Shown one piece after another: positions 8,216 through 15,363 of a stretch of DNA of 64,000 bases; positions within the stretch are counted from its first letter, which is position 1, and the number at the start of each line of letters is the position of its first letter. The notes beneath the pieces are model-generated. The model was not told the DNA's origin, searched no databases, and saw only the letters and a program-made list of their open reading frames with translations. The stretch covers positions 1,984,001 through 2,048,000 of the forward strand of contig CBDHEY010000002.1 in NCBI GenBank assembly GCA_965262305.1, written 5' to 3'. The translations under genes were made by a program, and so were the position numbers. The stretch comes from CBDHEY01 sp965262305 (lineage in GTDB: Bacteria > Pseudomonadota > Gammaproteobacteria > Pseudomonadales > Cellvibrionaceae).

Positions 8216-9538
8216 TTATTTCACTAACACCAATGAATGAGGACCTCGAGTAACAGGCGTATACCAACGCGTTTTCACTAATATTTTTTTGGCGGGGTTA
8301 AGTGGATCATCTCCAATTCGGAAATAATCTATAGCACCGCCTTTCATTGATTGATCGTAAAAATCGAATGTAGTTACCGCAAGATATTTACCACTGCTAT
8401 CAAATACAGCAGCTTCAGGTAAAATTCCATCATAACCTGATGTATGCATCATATTCATAGTACCGCTTTTCTCATCACGCTTGATCAAACTGAGAGAACT
8501 AAACCAATTTTGTCTTGGATCATTATAAGGCAACCAACTTCGTTCCATATTGAGCGCTACTACCCATTTGCCATCAGGTGAAACTGCAAAACCTTCCGGG
8601 CTTGGCCCGACCATAACCTGTGAGTTCAAAGCATGTCTCGGGGACCGATCATTATCGTTTGCATTTAGCCTGATATTAACGATGGTTCCAGGTGGCGCTT
8701 CGTTCCAGGTGCCCTCAACATCTTCACCCCAATATAAGTTATTTGTGAGAAAGTGGTTTCCATCTTGCGAGAATCGCCCAATAAACGGGCTCTTTCCAAC
8801 TGAGACCGAATTACCCCATTGAGTAAGCTGTTTTTCTTCAAAATTCACATCATGAAAACTTATTACAGCAGATGTGTTGTTTACGAGTGCCAATCTATTT
8901 TTATTAGGATGCCACTCAGCATAAATCAAACGCTCTCCCGCTTCCCAACCATTAATAGACGGAAAAAAATAATCTATTACTTTTCCTTTATTAACGCGAT
9001 AAATCCCAAGTGGTTTTCGTGACTGCAATTCATCAACCGGATAATAAGAGATCGCAAGCCAATTGCCATCTGCACTAACGTTAATTGAATCAGGTCTTAA
9101 TCCGATTCGCTGTTGGCTAGCGAGTCTCGGCTTCTCAGGATTTTTCAAATCATAAACAGTTAAAGTATTTCCAAGTTTTAAATCTGTGAATGTATGCTCT
9201 TCACCTTCAATTGGTCTTGGAGAAAAGGTCTCAATCACATATGCAAAACGGCCATTTGGTGATACCGCAACCGCTGCTGGAGGCCCCGCTACAGAATTAC
9301 TCGCGGGCACCTCAATGTTGACGTAATCATTGGGTAACCCCTTAAGAGAGATAATGCTTAACTTGTCGGTTCCTTCTTTTGGCCCAAGTATTCCATCAAC
9401 ATAAGCGGATGCAACCATATCGGCATCGGAGACACTCAACAAATATTTACCTTGAAAGCCCCAATTGTGCGGTGTAGATTCATTAGCAAAAGCAAATGGA
9501 GCGGCAATAAAAACAATAACGAAGAAAAATTTAATCAT
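8216..9538 (-). CDS. Secreted WD40/YVTN-like propeller protein
   Basis: About 440 residues. The start at 9538 gives a standard signal peptide (MIKFFFVIVFIAAPFAFA); an in-frame start at 9565 adds nine residues but overlaps an operator. The mature part repeats propeller-blade phrases such as VAVSPNGRFAYV, INVSADGNWLAISY and FAVSPDGKWVVALN, as in YVTN/lactonase-like propellers. I see no catalytic signature, so the activity is unknown; binding or a lactonase-like reaction are both possible. It is divergent from a TetR gene, and two copies of the same palindrome lie in the gap, so TetR repression is likely. A TTGATT-N16-TATAAT promoter (on the minus strand, about 9571-9598) lies between and over the operators. 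Confidence 0.7.
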   Translation of the reverse strand: MIKFFFVIVFIAAPFAFANESTPHNWGFQGKYLLSVSDADMVASAYVDGILGPKEGTDKLSIISLKGLPNDYVNIEVPASNSVAGPPAAVAVSPNGRFAYVIETFSPRPIEGEEHTFTDLKLGNTLTVYDLKNPEKPRLASQQRIGLRPDSINVSADGNWLAISYYPVDELQSRKPLGIYRVNKGKVIDYFFPSINGWEAGERLIYAEWHPNKNRLALVNNTSAVISFHDVNFEEKQLTQWGNSVSVGKSPFIGRFSQDGNHFLTNNLYWGEDVEGTWNEAPPGTIVNIRLNANDNDRSPRHALNSQVMVGPSPEGFAVSPDGKWVVALNMERSWLPYNDPRQNWFSSLSLIKRDEKSGTMNMMHTSGYDGILPEAAVFDSSGKYLAVTTFDFYDQSMKGGAIDYFRIGDDPLNPAKKILVKTRWYTPVTRGPHSLVLVK

Positions 9539-9550
9539 GCTAAGCAACCA

Positions 9551-9572
9551 TGGTGTATTAAACATTACACCA
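9551..9572. promoter_or_regulatory. Operator 1 (TGGTGTA-N8-TACACCA)
   Basis: A 22-bp perfect inverted repeat with arms at 9551-9557 and 9566-9572. It lies just downstream of the TATAAT element of the propeller gene and over that gene's alternative start at 9565. It matches a second copy 34 bp away. Confidence 0.75.
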
Positions 9573-9584
9573 TTATAGAAGCAA

Positions 9585-9606
9585 TAGTGTAATAATCAAT
9601 ACACCA
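9585..9606. promoter_or_regulatory. Operator 2 (TAGTGTA-N8-TACACCA)
   Basis: Second copy of the same 22-bp inverted repeat, with one arm base changed. It is centred 34 bp from operator 1 and ends 10 bp before the TetR start. Two spaced copies in a divergent gap fit autoregulation plus repression of the propeller gene by the adjacent TetR protein. Confidence 0.75.
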
Positions 9607-9616
9607 TAGGATAATA

Positions 9617-10249
9617 ATGCGAAAAAAATACAATTCACCCCAAGAGTATCGCGATACAATTTTTGCCGAAAAAAGCGAAACCATACTGAAGGCAGCATTT
9701 GTTGTGTTTAGTGAATTTGGATATAAAAATGCTTCTATCGCACGAATTGCAAGAGAAGGAAGTGTCTCCCCTACTACAATTTATAAGCACTACAAAGATA
9801 AATCCGCCTTGTTTAGTGGCGTAATGTCAAAAGTTTGGTCGTCAATTACCGAATCTATTAACGATATTGATCATTCACTGACAGTTTCTGAAGGGTTAAC
9901 ACAGGTCGCAAACAATTATGTCGAGGTGTTGAACCAACCAAAAGTAAAATTGCTCTTTAAAGTAATCATTGCAGAAGTAGATGAGTTTCCGGAGTTAGGT
10001 GAAATGTTATACGAAAAAGGGAAAAAACCCTATTTGGATGCCCTTTACCACTTCATTAAAGAAAAAAAATCTGCTGGAGAATTATCCGTCGACAACGTGA
10101 AAATCGCAGCCAGCCAATTGTTGGGAATGATAAACGATACTCTTTTCTGGCCCAGCCTATTACTGCCTTGGTTAAGCCAAAGCAAATTAGAAGAGGCAAA
10201 AGTAATCGACGAGTCAGTTAATACCTTTTTGGCGCGTTATAGCAACTAA
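9617..10249 (+). CDS. TetR/AcrR-family transcriptional regulator
   Basis: 210 residues. The N-terminal DNA-binding domain spans about residues 17-65 (ILKAAFVVFSEFGYKNASIARIAREGSVSPTTIYKHYKDKSALF), with the usual recognition-helix pattern TTIYKHYKDK. The helical C-terminal domain would bind the ligand and dimerise; the ligand is unknown. ATG 9617 is preceded by a weak AGGAT. The two matching palindromes immediately upstream are its probable operators, controlling itself and the divergent secreted propeller protein. Confidence 0.9.
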   Translation: MRKKYNSPQEYRDTIFAEKSETILKAAFVVFSEFGYKNASIARIAREGSVSPTTIYKHYKDKSALFSGVMSKVWSSITESINDIDHSLTVSEGLTQVANNYVEVLNQPKVKLLFKVIIAEVDEFPELGEMLYEKGKKPYLDALYHFIKEKKSAGELSVDNVKIAASQLLGMINDTLFWPSLLLPWLSQSKLEEAKVIDESVNTFLARYSN

Positions 10250-10325
10250 TACAAGCCTCAACCTAATACACATAGCCATAATAGCCGCCGATTCAATGTT
10301 TTTCATTGAGAGCAAGCAGTAAAGA

Positions 10326-10342
10326 TTGACTCTTTGAGTCAA
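10326..10342. repeat. Perfect 17-bp palindrome next to the Zur-like box
   Basis: TTGACTC-TTT-GAGTCAA, five bases before the Zur-like site. No T-run follows on the plus strand; on the minus strand a T-run follows the palindrome. It could be a second regulator site or a -35 region (TTGACT or TTGAGT) of the zinc operon promoter. Confidence 0.5.
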
Positions 10343-10346
10343 AAAA

Positions 10347-10371
10347 GTAATGATACGATGTATCATTTTAC
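10347..10371. promoter_or_regulatory. Zur-like operator upstream of the zinc operon
   Basis: The perfect palindrome AATGATAC-GAT-GTATCATT (10349-10367) lies inside a longer, imperfect dyad flanked by GT and TTAC. It resembles the gammaproteobacterial Zur box (AATGTTAT-type arms) at most positions. It stands 86 bp before a COG0523 zinc-chaperone-type GTPase, and a zur gene is in the same locus. The assignment rests on motif similarity and context. Confidence 0.6.
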
Positions 10372-10456
10372 ACAAATAACCTATTGATTAGTGCATTGGT
10401 GTTCTTGTAGTAGTCAATAAATACAACGCTAAACCCATTTAAGAAAGAATCAAGAA

Positions 10457-11656
10457 ATGCAAACAAATCGCTTACCAGTAACGGTACTATCAGGATTTTT
10501 AGGAGCAGGGAAAACCACCGTACTAAACCATGTACTAAACAATCGTGAAGGTAGGCGTGTTGCCGTCATCGTGAACGATATGAGCGAAATCAATATTGAT
10601 GCTAGCACTGTAAAAAATGAGGTATCGTTGAATCGCAGTGAAGAAAAACTCGTAGAAATGAGCAATGGATGTATCTGCTGTACTCTGCGGGAAGACCTCT
10701 TAATAGAAGTTAGAAATCTGGCAGAACAAGGCAAATTTGATTACTTGCTCATCGAATCTACGGGAATTTCGGAACCCTTGCCAGTAGCCGAAACCTTTAC
10801 TTTCGCCGACGAAGACGGCATTTCACTGTCTGAAGTGGCCGATCTAGACACAATGGTCACCGTTGTTGACGCAGCTAATTTCCTTAAAGACTTTGATCAG
10901 GCCAAATATCTTCAAGATACCGGCGAAAGCTTAGGCGAAGAAGATGAGCGTACTGTCGCTGATTTATTAATCGATCAAGTCGAGTTTGCTGATGTAATAC
11001 TAATTAGTAAGACAGATTTAGTGAGCGAAGATCACGTTAAGAAGATTCGCGAGGTAATTGCAACGCTAAATAGAGAAGCTATCGTTGAGCCTATCGAAAA
11101 AGGTCAAGTTTCATTAAACAATATATTAGGAACCGGTAAATTTGATTTTGAAAAAGCCCAACAAGCTCCAGGCTGGCTTAAGGAGATGCGCGGTGAACAT
11201 ACACCTGAGACTGAGGAGTATGGTATAAAAAGCTTTGTTTATCGTGCAAGACGCCCATTTAATCCACAGAAGTTTCACGATTTTCTTCATGGAAAAGAAA
11301 TTGCTGGAAAGCTATTACGATCAAAAGGTTATTTTTGGTTAGCCACTCGACCAGAATATGCTGGTTCCTGGCAACAAGCAGGCGGAATCGCCCGCTATGG
11401 GTTCGCAGGAATGTTCTGGAAAGCCGTGCCGAAAGAGAACTGGCCACAGGATGAAGAATACCTACAATCGATTCAAAAAAGCTGGCAAGAACCTTTTGGC
11501 GATATGCGCCAAGAGCTTGTTTTTATCGGGCAAGATCTAGACGAGAAGGAAATTGTAGAAAAGCTGGATGCGTGCCTACTCACTGAAGAAGAAATACTTG
11601 CCGGCAAAAAATATTGGCAAAGTCTACCAGACCCCTTCCCTGCATGGGCTAATTAA
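10457..11656 (+). CDS. COG0523 GTPase, ZigA/YciC-type zinc metallochaperone
   Basis: 399 residues, cytoplasmic. P-loop GFLGAGKTT (residues 13-21), the family metal motif G71-C-I-C-C75, the ESTGISEP switch region, the SKTDL guanine motif and a C-terminal CobW_C domain (about residues 260-395). COG0523 proteins of this length are typically made under zinc limitation and deliver zinc to client enzymes, using GTP hydrolysis. The Zur-like box upstream and the zinc genes downstream support that role. It is followed 11 nt later by the DUF1826 gene, so the two form an operon. It differs clearly from the second COG0523 gene in this locus. Confidence 0.88.
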   Translation: MQTNRLPVTVLSGFLGAGKTTVLNHVLNNREGRRVAVIVNDMSEINIDASTVKNEVSLNRSEEKLVEMSNGCICCTLREDLLIEVRNLAEQGKFDYLLIESTGISEPLPVAETFTFADEDGISLSEVADLDTMVTVVDAANFLKDFDQAKYLQDTGESLGEEDERTVADLLIDQVEFADVILISKTDLVSEDHVKKIREVIATLNREAIVEPIEKGQVSLNNILGTGKFDFEKAQQAPGWLKEMRGEHTPETEEYGIKSFVYRARRPFNPQKFHDFLHGKEIAGKLLRSKGYFWLATRPEYAGSWQQAGGIARYGFAGMFWKAVPKENWPQDEEYLQSIQKSWQEPFGDMRQELVFIGQDLDEKEIVEKLDACLLTEEEILAGKKYWQSLPDPFPAWAN

Positions 11657-11667
11657 GGAGTCATTCA

Positions 11668-12297
11668 GTGCCAATTGCATTAAATATTTCTAAAACTCAA
11701 CCACATCACGTATGTTTTGACGATGATCCAACTGTTTTCCCAGAAATATTTAATAAAGATATAAATTTTTGTGTTTGGAAACGAAACATAGAACCCCTAG
11801 TTAAAAATTATGCCGAGCAAATAGCTAAGAATAAACAAAACTTTACTTTTTTAAGAGTCGGAGATCTCGACCAACTTAGACATGGTTTACAGGGGGAACT
11901 GCCCTACTTCGATGGTAAGGAAGAGTTTATTCAAGACACCCTTTTTACGAGCGACATGTTCTTAGAGTTATTTGATCTTAAAGAGTTAGGTATGCGCCTC
12001 ACTGTATTGACCAATGCAATGTGTCCTAAATTTCATGTCGATCGTGTGCCTTGCCGCTTAATTACAACCTATCATGGCAAAGCAACGGAGTGGTCTCCAA
12101 GAACTAATGTTGCAAAGGATGTGGATAATCGGCTTGTCATTATTGATGAGAACTTGACTGAGCAGATTGAAACAGCTGATGTAGCACTACTAAAAGGGGA
12201 AGGCTGGTACAACAACGAAGGTAAAGGTATCACCCACCGCTCACCAGTAGCGGATGAATCTAACCCAAGACTAGTTTTAACTTTAGATTTTATATAG
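11668..12297 (+). CDS. DUF1826 protein of the zinc-limitation locus
   Basis: 209 residues, no signal peptide. GTG start with AAGGAG (11655-11660) at ideal spacing. The family is unnamed but regularly sits beside COG0523 GTPases and zur. The sequence carries an H123-x-D125 pair (CPKFHVDRVPCRL), a later H190 (GITHRSP) and R201 (PRLVLTLDF). This is the order of metal ligands and cosubstrate arginine in double-stranded beta-helix dioxygenases. I infer a metal-binding beta-helix fold; no enzymatic role is known to me. It is the last gene before a strong terminator. Confidence 0.75.
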   Translation: MPIALNISKTQPHHVCFDDDPTVFPEIFNKDINFCVWKRNIEPLVKNYAEQIAKNKQNFTFLRVGDLDQLRHGLQGELPYFDGKEEFIQDTLFTSDMFLELFDLKELGMRLTVLTNAMCPKFHVDRVPCRLITTYHGKATEWSPRTNVAKDVDNRLVIIDENLTEQIETADVALLKGEGWYNNEGKGITHRSPVADESNPRLVLTLDFI

Positions 12298-12322
12298 TAA
12301 ATTGCTATCTCCTAGCAAATTA

Positions 12323-12351
12323 GCGGAAACCAAATGGTTTCCGCATTTTTT
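12323..12351 (+). terminator. Strong rho-independent terminator
   Basis: GCGGAAACC (12323-12331), loop AAAT, GGTTTCCGC (12336-12344), then ATTTTTTAT. The 9-bp perfect stem with a T-run ends the GTPase-DUF1826 transcript. It lies only about 12 nt before the start of the DUF2796 gene, leaving no room for a promoter between them. Confidence 0.9.
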
Positions 12352-12362
12352 ATGTGAATATA

Positions 12363-13043
12363 ATGAATAAATTCTTAATTGTTCCAATTTTGTTAGTTGG
12401 TTTTATATCCTTGAGCTTAGCTCAAGACCATACCCACAAAGCGCATACCCATGGTGAAGCAGACATGATGGTTGCTTTTGAAAAAAGCACGCTTGTTATC
12501 GAACTCAATTCTCCAGCGGAAAACCTTTTGGGCTTTGAACATAGACCGAAAAATAAATCTCAATGGCAAAAACTAATTGAAGTTAAAAACCTTTTGCTAC
12601 AACCTAAGCGTCTATTTGACGTACCGAAGACATGTCACATAGAAAGAACCGATGTCAAAATTCCTTTTGACAAAGAACACAAAGAACACAAAGAACACAA
12701 AGAACACAAAGAACACAAAGAACACAAAGAACACAAAGAACACAAAGAACACAAAGAACACAAAGAACACAAAGAACACAAAGAACACAAAGAACACAAA
12801 GAACACAAAGAACACAATCATGATCACTTACACCAAGATCACCAAAGTGAAACCATTCATTCCGACGTGCATCTAATTTATGAGTGGCACTGTCGAAGAC
12901 CACAAAACCTGTCGATCACGGTCACGCTTTTTGAGCACTTCTCAGGGTTTGAAAAAGTCAAAACGCAATGGATTTCAAGAAACAATCAAGGCTTTAAAAC
13001 TCTAACGAAAAGCAATTCAACTCTGGTATTAAGTGATGAATAA
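12363..13043 (+). CDS. zrgA: Periplasmic His-rich DUF2796 (ZrgA-like) zinc-binding protein
   Basis: 226 residues from ATG 12363 (an in-frame GTG at 12354 would add three). A signal peptide (residues 1 to about 20) is followed by a DHTHKAHTHGEADM segment typical of DUF2796. The middle is replaced by 16 exact Lys-Glu-His units (residues 104-151) and then an NHDHLHQDH cluster, so over 20 His residues could bind zinc. The C-terminus is a beta-sandwich-like domain with the family YEWHC motif. In Vibrio, ZrgA works with an ABC transporter in zinc acquisition. The next gene, zur, overlaps its end by 8 nt. Expression seems to need read-through of the terminator just upstream or a promoter inside the DUF1826 gene. 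Confidence 0.82.
   Translation: MNKFLIVPILLVGFISLSLAQDHTHKAHTHGEADMMVAFEKSTLVIELNSPAENLLGFEHRPKNKSQWQKLIEVKNLLLQPKRLFDVPKTCHIERTDVKIPFDKEHKEHKEHKEHKEHKEHKEHKEHKEHKEHKEHKEHKEHKEHKEHKEHNHDHLHQDHQSETIHSDVHLIYEWHCRRPQNLSITVTLFEHFSGFEKVKTQWISRNNQGFKTLTKSNSTLVLSDE
12672..12815 (+). repeat. 16 exact tandem copies of a 9-bp unit inside the DUF2796 gene
   Basis: The unit AAAGAACAC is repeated 16 times without a single mismatch and encodes (KEH)16. Because the unit is a multiple of three, copy-number change keeps the frame. The lack of synonymous drift points to recent expansion or ongoing homogenisation. The repeat is stop-free in several other frames, which produces spurious reading frames here. Confidence 0.97.
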
Positions 13044-13497
13044 AAAGCAAATTGAAAACATATTAAATAGAGCGGCAAAAATCTGTGCTGAATCTGGAAA
13101 TCGTTTTACTGAAAAACGAAAAGGTATTCTAAGAATTTTAATTGAATCAGAAAAACCTTTGTCTGCCTACGAAGTCGCTGATAGCTACAATAAAATTTCC
13201 AAATCTAACATGCCTGCGATGTCAGTTTATCGTATTTTAGAGTTTTTGGAGTCAGAAAAACTCACTCACAAACTAAGCTCTACAAATAAATATGTAGCAT
13301 GCTCTCATATAACCTGTGGACATAACCACGGTATGCCTCAGTTTTTGATTTGTGAAAAATGCAATAAAGTGAAGGAAATTTCTATTGCTAAAAATATTAT
13401 CAGCCAACTCGAAGGTCAGGTCGCTCAGGCTGGATTCAAACTGACTGATTCACATATTGAATTACAATGCATCTGTAGTGGCTGTGTAGCAGCGTAA
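13036..13497 (+). CDS. zur: Zur, Fur-family zinc uptake regulator
   Basis: 153 residues. The N-terminal winged helix is RFTEKRKGILRILIESEKPLSAYEVADSY, followed by MPAMSVYRILEFLE. The metal-binding half has CSHITCGHNHGMPQFLICEKC and ends in QCICSGC, giving the two CxxC-type structural zinc pairs and a His-rich sensor site, as in Zur rather than Fur. With zinc bound it represses uptake and chaperone genes. ATG 13036 overlaps the DUF2796 gene by 8 nt, so translation is probably coupled. A COG0523 gene follows after 9 nt. The Zur-like box at 10347-10371 is its likely target in this locus. Confidence 0.9.
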   Translation: MNKKQIENILNRAAKICAESGNRFTEKRKGILRILIESEKPLSAYEVADSYNKISKSNMPAMSVYRILEFLESEKLTHKLSSTNKYVACSHITCGHNHGMPQFLICEKCNKVKEISIAKNIISQLEGQVAQAGFKLTDSHIELQCICSGCVAA

Positions 13498-13506
13498 ATA
13501 CATAAT

Positions 13507-14544
13507 ATGACTTTCGATATACAAAAAACAACAGAACCACTTCATGCTATCCCAACAAATATCATTACCGGATTTTTAGGTGTTGGAAAGACTTCAGCGA
13601 TATTAAATTTACTCAAAAATAAACCTAACAATGAGCGTTGGGCCATACTTGTAAATGAATTCGGAGAAATCGGCGTTGATGGCAGCCTAATTGAGGGTCA
13701 AAACTCCAAAATTTCTAATATTTTTATTAGAGAAGTCCCCGGCGGATGTATGTGCTGTGCTGCAGGCTTACCAATGCAAATTGCCTTAAATCAACTTTTA
13801 CAAAACGCTAAACCTGATAGACTATTAATAGAGCCAACAGGGCTTGGTCATCCTAGAGAAGTACTGCAAGTCTTAAGCGAAGAACATTACTCTGATGTAC
13901 TCAAAATTGAAAAAACATTGACTCTTATTGACGCAAGGAAACTAAAAGACTCTCGTTATACTGATAATCAAACCTTTAATCAGCAAATCGATATCGCAGA
14001 TGTAATCGTTGCCAATAAAGAAGACCTCTATGAAGAAGGCGACAAACAATTATTGATGAATTACTTGAACGAGCGAAATAAAAAACATTTTGTCTTTTCT
14101 CAATTTGGTAATATTAATCTAGATATTTTATCAGGTACAAGTTCTTTAGTTTTTTCTACAAATCATGAACATGAACATGAACATGAACATGAACATTTTG
14201 ATGCTAGCTTAATAGAAGAAGAACAAATTTCAGAAACTGGTTTTATTCTGAAGAAAAATCAAGGTGAAAACTATGAAAGTATTGGTTGGCGTTTTTCTCC
14301 TGATAACGTATTTAATCGTGAAGAATTAAATCTCTGGTTAAACGAGTTGAACGTCGAACGACTCAAAGCAGTGTTTATCACGCATGATGGTATTTTTGGT
14401 TACAATAAGACCCAAGATGCAATGCAAGAATTTGAGCTAGACGATTGCATAGATAGCCGAATCGAGATCATCGCCCCAAAAATAGAAACACGTTGGGAAA
14501 ACGAAATTCTCGGCTTAATGCAAAATATTAAACGCTTAGCCTGA
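13507..14544 (+). CDS. COG0523 GTPase, YeiR-like, with a His-Glu run
   Basis: 345 residues, cytoplasmic. P-loop GFLGVGKTS (22-30), metal motif G80-C-M-C-C84, the IEPTGLGHP switch and the NKEDL guanine motif. The N-terminal phrases (TNIITGFLG, ERWAILVNEFGEIGVDG) resemble E. coli YeiR, a zinc-binding GTPase. A His-Glu run of six His (residues 220-230) lies between the GTPase and the CobW_C domain, as often seen in zinc-linked members. It is third in a zrgA-zur-GTPase operon, starting 9 nt after zur without a clear ribosome-binding site, which suggests coupling. Confidence 0.85.
   Translation: MTFDIQKTTEPLHAIPTNIITGFLGVGKTSAILNLLKNKPNNERWAILVNEFGEIGVDGSLIEGQNSKISNIFIREVPGGCMCCAAGLPMQIALNQLLQNAKPDRLLIEPTGLGHPREVLQVLSEEHYSDVLKIEKTLTLIDARKLKDSRYTDNQTFNQQIDIADVIVANKEDLYEEGDKQLLMNYLNERNKKHFVFSQFGNINLDILSGTSSLVFSTNHEHEHEHEHEHFDASLIEEEQISETGFILKKNQGENYESIGWRFSPDNVFNREELNLWLNELNVERLKAVFITHDGIFGYNKTQDAMQEFELDDCIDSRIEIIAPKIETRWENEILGLMQNIKRLA
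14164..14196 (+). repeat. CATGAA tandem repeat encoding a His-Glu run
   Basis: Five exact CATGAA units plus a final CAT, encoding HEHEHEHEHEH in the linker of the YeiR-like GTPase. It is a second in-frame, mismatch-free, His-coding tandem repeat in the same zinc locus. Confidence 0.9.
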
Positions 14545-14559
14545 TAAAATTAGTTGAAT

Positions 14560-15261
14560 CTACTCGTCATAATAAGGTTTTATAGAAGCCACATCTATGG
14601 AGTAAGCAGCTGTGGCTAATTCGTTTTCGACAAGTGTGGTCGATAGTGTCCCTTCGATCCAAAATGGATCATAGAGCTCTTCCAAGCGCATGCCCGGTTC
14701 AAATTCGGAAAAGATAATTTGATTTGGCGGCGGCGGCGGAAGATGAATGCAGGCACCAAAAAAAGGTACTAGGAAAAAAGTAGTAACGATCTGTTCATCA
14801 CTAAATTCCAACGGGACTATAAACCCAGGGATCCGAACCTTGGCATTATTAAATTCTGGTCGAACTCGCTTAGATACCAAAGCCTGCTGATATCTATCGT
14901 TTGTATCATTAATGCTACTTTTAAGGCTACTGGTAGGAATATCAAACTCGCTACCATCGGGGATTTCGTCGAGGTATGAAGGTGGATTTGACAATGCATC
15001 AATATCATCTTGCGGCATCAAATCTGTCCATTCGATTATTTTGTATACTATTTTTGTATCGTCATCATTGTGTTTACTGGTATCGACAGCTGTGCGAGAT
15101 TCATCTAGCAGCGGGATCGAAACACTTTTTTTCTGCTCTGAATCCGCCCCATTATCAACAATGTCTTGCGACTCGGTAACTGAAACAACTTGCTCATTGG
15201 CGTTTTCTTGTGAACAACTTGCAAGGCCAATTAAAATAATAACAAACCAGATGTAGGCCAT
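14560..15261 (-). CDS. DUF3299 lipoprotein
   Basis: 233 residues with a lipoprotein signal (lipobox LASC, Cys16) and a long acidic/Ser linker. The DUF3299 domain occupies the C-terminal half (about residues 130-225: VRIPGFIVPLEFSD, FFLVPFFGACIHLPPPPPNQII, LYDPFWIEGTLST). Proteins of this family accompany FtsX-type ABC permeases and DUF2796 proteins in zinc loci. The conserved Cys-x-His in GACIH could be a metal ligand; this is inference. It is divergent from the ABC ATPase gene across a 102-bp gap and converges on the YeiR-like gene with a 15-bp gap. Confidence 0.8.
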   Translation of the reverse strand: MAYIWFVIILIGLASCSQENANEQVVSVTESQDIVDNGADSEQKKSVSIPLLDESRTAVDTSKHNDDDTKIVYKIIEWTDLMPQDDIDALSNPPSYLDEIPDGSEFDIPTSSLKSSINDTNDRYQQALVSKRVRPEFNNAKVRIPGFIVPLEFSDEQIVTTFFLVPFFGACIHLPPPPPNQIIFSEFEPGMRLEELYDPFWIEGTLSTTLVENELATAAYSIDVASIKPYYDE

Positions 15262-15363
15262 AAATTAAAGAACCATAAATATCGTTATCGGTTAACAAAA
15301 TATATAATAACACTGAATAGCGGTAAATTTTCTATAAACCAATCGACATTAAACCATATAGCA

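Noticed and set aside
9538..9565. Upstream start at 9565 for the propeller protein
   Set aside because: It overlaps operator 1 and lies almost at the expected transcription start; 9538 gives a standard signal peptide. Not fully excluded.
12672..12815. Tandem repeat as a possible CRISPR array
   Set aside because: Units are 9 bp with no spacers, lie in frame within a gene and have no cas genes nearby.
12612..12903. Several overlapping frames (repeating VFF, CSL, CVL or NTK) across 12.6-12.9 kb
   Set aside because: They are artefacts of the 9-bp repeat, which has no stop in most frames.
15262..15363. Possible second Zur box between DUF3299 and the ABC ATPase gene
   Set aside because: There are AT-rich GTTA/TAAC fragments, but no dyad comparable to the site at 10347-10371.
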